Part shown: piece after piece, positions 14,186 to 15,852 of the stretch
Position numbering within the stretch: the stretch's first letter is position 1
Layout: each line of letters begins with the position of its first letter
Source of the DNA: Actinomycetes bacterium
GTDB lineage: Bacteria; Actinomycetota; Actinomycetes; Actinomycetales; Actinomycetaceae
DNA: 15,852 bases
Direction: 5' to 3'
Assembly: GCA_023387755.1 (NCBI GenBank)
Contig: JAEWHO010000090.1
Coordinates: forward strand, 1-15,852
Notes under the pieces: generated by a model
Seen by the model: the letters and a program-made list of their open reading frames with translations, nothing else
Database searches by the model: none
Told to the model about the DNA's origin: nothing
Position numbers and translations under genes: made by a program

Positions 14186-14596
14186 ATGTCCCGTGATTTC
14201 CTTACCGCCTGGGATGAGTTCTACCGGGAGGTAGACGACGTCGCCGTCACCCTCGGCCTCTACCCGATCAGTGGCGACACCCAGCATGTTAGTCTCGGCA
14301 TGCCGTTGCGCCCGCAGATCGGGCAGCCGCAGGGATGGTTTTCCGCACCGGCACTTTTTGGGGCGGCCGATGTGGCCGGCACCTGGCTAGCCATGCTCAA
14401 CTGTGACGACGGCGCCTTCCCGCTCGCCGTGCAATCCTCGGTCAACCTGCTGAACAATGGGGATTTTCCAGAGGTCGTGGCGCGGGCAGAACTCGTACGC
14501 GCCGGGCGTACCCTCGTGGTCACCACTACCCGGGTGAGCGCGGGAGAGGTTCTGCTGGCTACCGCCACCACCACCTATATCGTGCCCCGCACCTAA
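14186..14596 (+). CDS. PaaI-type hotdog-fold thioesterase
   Basis: This 136-residue protein has the hotdog layout of PaaI/YigI-like thioesterases: a central helix WFSAPALFGAADVAGTWLAM (51-70) with an acidic residue (D62) at the usual catalytic place, followed by strands SSVNLLNN, VVARAELVRAGRTLVV and a closing VLLATATTTYIV. It would hydrolyse aromatic or short acyl-CoA thioesters. ATG 14186 follows GAGGAA by 8 nt and is 11 nt after the previous stop; longer frames start inside the previous gene and are less likely. As last gene of the operon it may recover CoA from dead-end products of the ligase. Confidence 0.85.
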   Translation: MSRDFLTAWDEFYREVDDVAVTLGLYPISGDTQHVSLGMPLRPQIGQPQGWFSAPALFGAADVAGTWLAMLNCDDGAFPLAVQSSVNLLNNGDFPEVVARAELVRAGRTLVVTTTRVSAGEVLLATATTTYIVPRT

Positions 14597-14626
14597 TACT
14601 CCCCCGGCCCCGGGCGGGCTCGCGTC

Positions 14627-14654
14627 GCTGCTAACCCCCACCCGGGTTAGGAGC
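14627..14654 (+). terminator. Hairpin after the dioxygenase operon
   Basis: CTAACCC (14631-14637) pairs with GGGTTAG (14644-14650) around a 6-nt loop, and three more pairs extend it beyond one mismatch. It lies about 35 nt after the thioesterase stop and before the next gene. There is no T-run, so it is a probable but weak terminator. Confidence 0.35.
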
Positions 14655-14680
14655 GGCACCGCCACCCCCGCCCGGGCCCA

Positions 14681-14686
14681 TATACT
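14681..14686 (+). promoter_or_regulatory. -10-like TATACT in front of the P-loop/PqqD gene
   Basis: TATACT lies 34 nt before the GTG start in an otherwise very GC-rich gap, which suggests that this gene has its own promoter. No good -35 element is seen at the expected distance. Confidence 0.35.
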
Positions 14687-14719
14687 GGTGCCTGTACCGA
14701 AACTCCAGGCGAGGTTTTT

Positions 14720-15852
14720 GTGGCCAATAACGATTCGCGCGCAGACGCCGTGCTCACCGTGCAGGCGCTCCGCACCCAAATGACCTTCAAGCTGCCGCCC
14801 GAGCATGCACATCTCGCGCCCGCGGTGGCGCAGATGTGGGACCGCTGCCTGGTTGAACCCACCGCCTTTGGCATGTGCCGGCGCATGAATGCCTTCGACG
14901 AGGTCGACGACGAGCAGGATCTTATCCGGCTGTACGGGAATCAGGTTGCGGCGGCTAGCGTCGATCAGGCCCTGAACAGCGCTCTGGGCGAACTATTGCT
15001 GTTCCACGCGGCCGGTCTGGCTCGCCCAGACGGGCGCGTGCTTACGCTGGTTGCGGCGTCGGGGACCGGAAAAACGACGGCGGCCCGCACTCTCGGTCAG
15101 CATTTCGGGTATGTCAGTGACGAGGTGGTGGCCGCGGAGCTCGACGGCACTATTCGCCCATTCCCTAAACCGCTGCAGATTCTGGTCGGGACGCAGCTTC
15201 CAAAGCACGCCTTCGGGCCGGAAGAGTTAGGGCTGAAACCAGCGGGCGATAATCTGCGCCTCGGCCCGGTTGTTTTGTTGAACCGGCAGGCGGGTGAGAC
15301 GCCGCGCCTCGAACGCTGCCCCTACCCTGAGGCGCTCGCCAAGATCGTGCCGCAAACCAGTTCGCTCCACCGCCTCCCCCAGCCATTGCAACATCTGTGC
15401 CGGCACTTCGATTCTTGTGGCGGGGTTTGGCAGCTCACCTACGGGGAGATTGCCGACGCCGTCGACCTGCTCCGCGAGGCACCGTTTGCGCCGCTCACCG
15501 ACGCTCCCGCCTGGCAGACCGTGCCACTCACCGAGCCGGTAGAAGCGGCGCCCATCGCGCCGACCACAGGGGTGGCTACCTGGCAGCGCGCCAAGGTGCT
15601 TGACGCGATCCGTTACGGCGATAACACCAGCGTCCTGTTGGGGCAGAATTTCATGGTGCTCCAAGGCCCGGGGCAACTGCTGTGGCACCTGACCGAACAT
15701 CCGCGCACACTACCCGAACTCGTTGACGCATTAGTACAGACCTACGGCCCTCGCGACGACGCCGAGGAACTCACCTGCGAGTTCCTCGGGCATCTGGTAG
15801 GTGAAGGTCTGCTACACGAACCGGCCGTGTCATCTGTGCCACTAGCTGGAAC
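14720..15852 (+). CDS. HPr-kinase-like P-loop protein with C-terminal PqqD-like domain, 3' end outside window
   Basis: The frame runs from GTG 14720 to the window end, giving 377 residues with no stop. GAGG lies about 5 nt before the GTG. Residues 112-119 form a Walker A loop (AASGTGKT), followed about 14 residues later by YVSDEVV, a Walker-B-like acidic pair. This matches the HPr-kinase-like ATPase group. From about 298 to 367 the pattern (SVLLGQNFMVLQGPGQLLWHL, TLPELVDAL, and GHLVGEGLL) fits a PqqD-like winged helix, the fold that recognises leader peptides in peptide-maturation systems. The function is unknown; a kinase or an assembly protein for a modified peptide are both possible. Downstream genes lie outside the window. 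Confidence 0.8.
   Translation, partial: MANNDSRADAVLTVQALRTQMTFKLPPEHAHLAPAVAQMWDRCLVEPTAFGMCRRMNAFDEVDDEQDLIRLYGNQVAAASVDQALNSALGELLLFHAAGLARPDGRVLTLVAASGTGKTTAARTLGQHFGYVSDEVVAAELDGTIRPFPKPLQILVGTQLPKHAFGPEELGLKPAGDNLRLGPVVLLNRQAGETPRLERCPYPEALAKIVPQTSSLHRLPQPLQHLCRHFDSCGGVWQLTYGEIADAVDLLREAPFAPLTDAPAWQTVPLTEPVEAAPIAPTTGVATWQRAKVLDAIRYGDNTSVLLGQNFMVLQGPGQLLWHLTEHPRTLPELVDALVQTYGPRDDAEELTCEFLGHLVGEGLLHEPAVSSVPLAG

Overview
This window comes from a high-GC Gram-positive bacterium of the Actinomycetota. Base composition, the lipobox lipoprotein, the SPFH protein followed by a small ribbon-helix-helix protein, and the HPr-kinase-like/PqqD-like protein all fit that phylum. I cannot name the genus from sequence alone. 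No rRNA, tRNA, CRISPR array, transposase or complete insertion sequence was seen.

Positions 1-3200 hold two genes with a defence or mobile-element flavour and visibly more A/T in third codon positions than the rest. The first is the 3' part of a large MmeI-like DNA methyltransferase (+). The second, facing it, is a DUF4041/GIY-YIG coiled-coil protein (-). Positions 3160-5160 hold a short orphan minus-strand polypeptide and a two-gene minus-strand operon: an SPFH/band-7 membrane protein and a 57-residue ribbon-helix-helix regulator. A roughly 105-bp element stands on each side of this operon as a direct repeat. Each copy carries two GATAG-N6-CTATC palindromes about 76 bp apart. This paired element is the least explained structure in the window.

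Positions 5371-8133 are read leftward: a lipoprotein, a formate/nitrite-type (FNT) channel with a good terminator, and a zinc-free MDR oxidoreductase. Just upstream of the oxidoreductase is a broken remnant that looks like the C-terminus of an IclR-type regulator.

Positions 8522-14596 form a tight seven-gene plus-strand operon. It encodes a complete three-component Rieske aromatic-ring dioxygenase (alpha, ferredoxin, ferredoxin reductase, beta), then an acyl-CoA synthetase, a possible GNAT-like protein, and a PaaI-type hotdog thioesterase. The dioxygenase would take electrons from NADH through the reductase and ferredoxin to the alpha/beta oxygenase. The ligase and thioesterase would make and remove a CoA thioester on a carboxylic-acid substrate or product. 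No cis-dihydrodiol dehydrogenase or ring-cleavage enzyme is present, so substrate and pathway remain open.

The window ends inside a plus-strand gene (from 14720) for a P-loop protein resembling HPr kinase with a C-terminal PqqD-like domain, an arrangement seen in peptide-modification systems.
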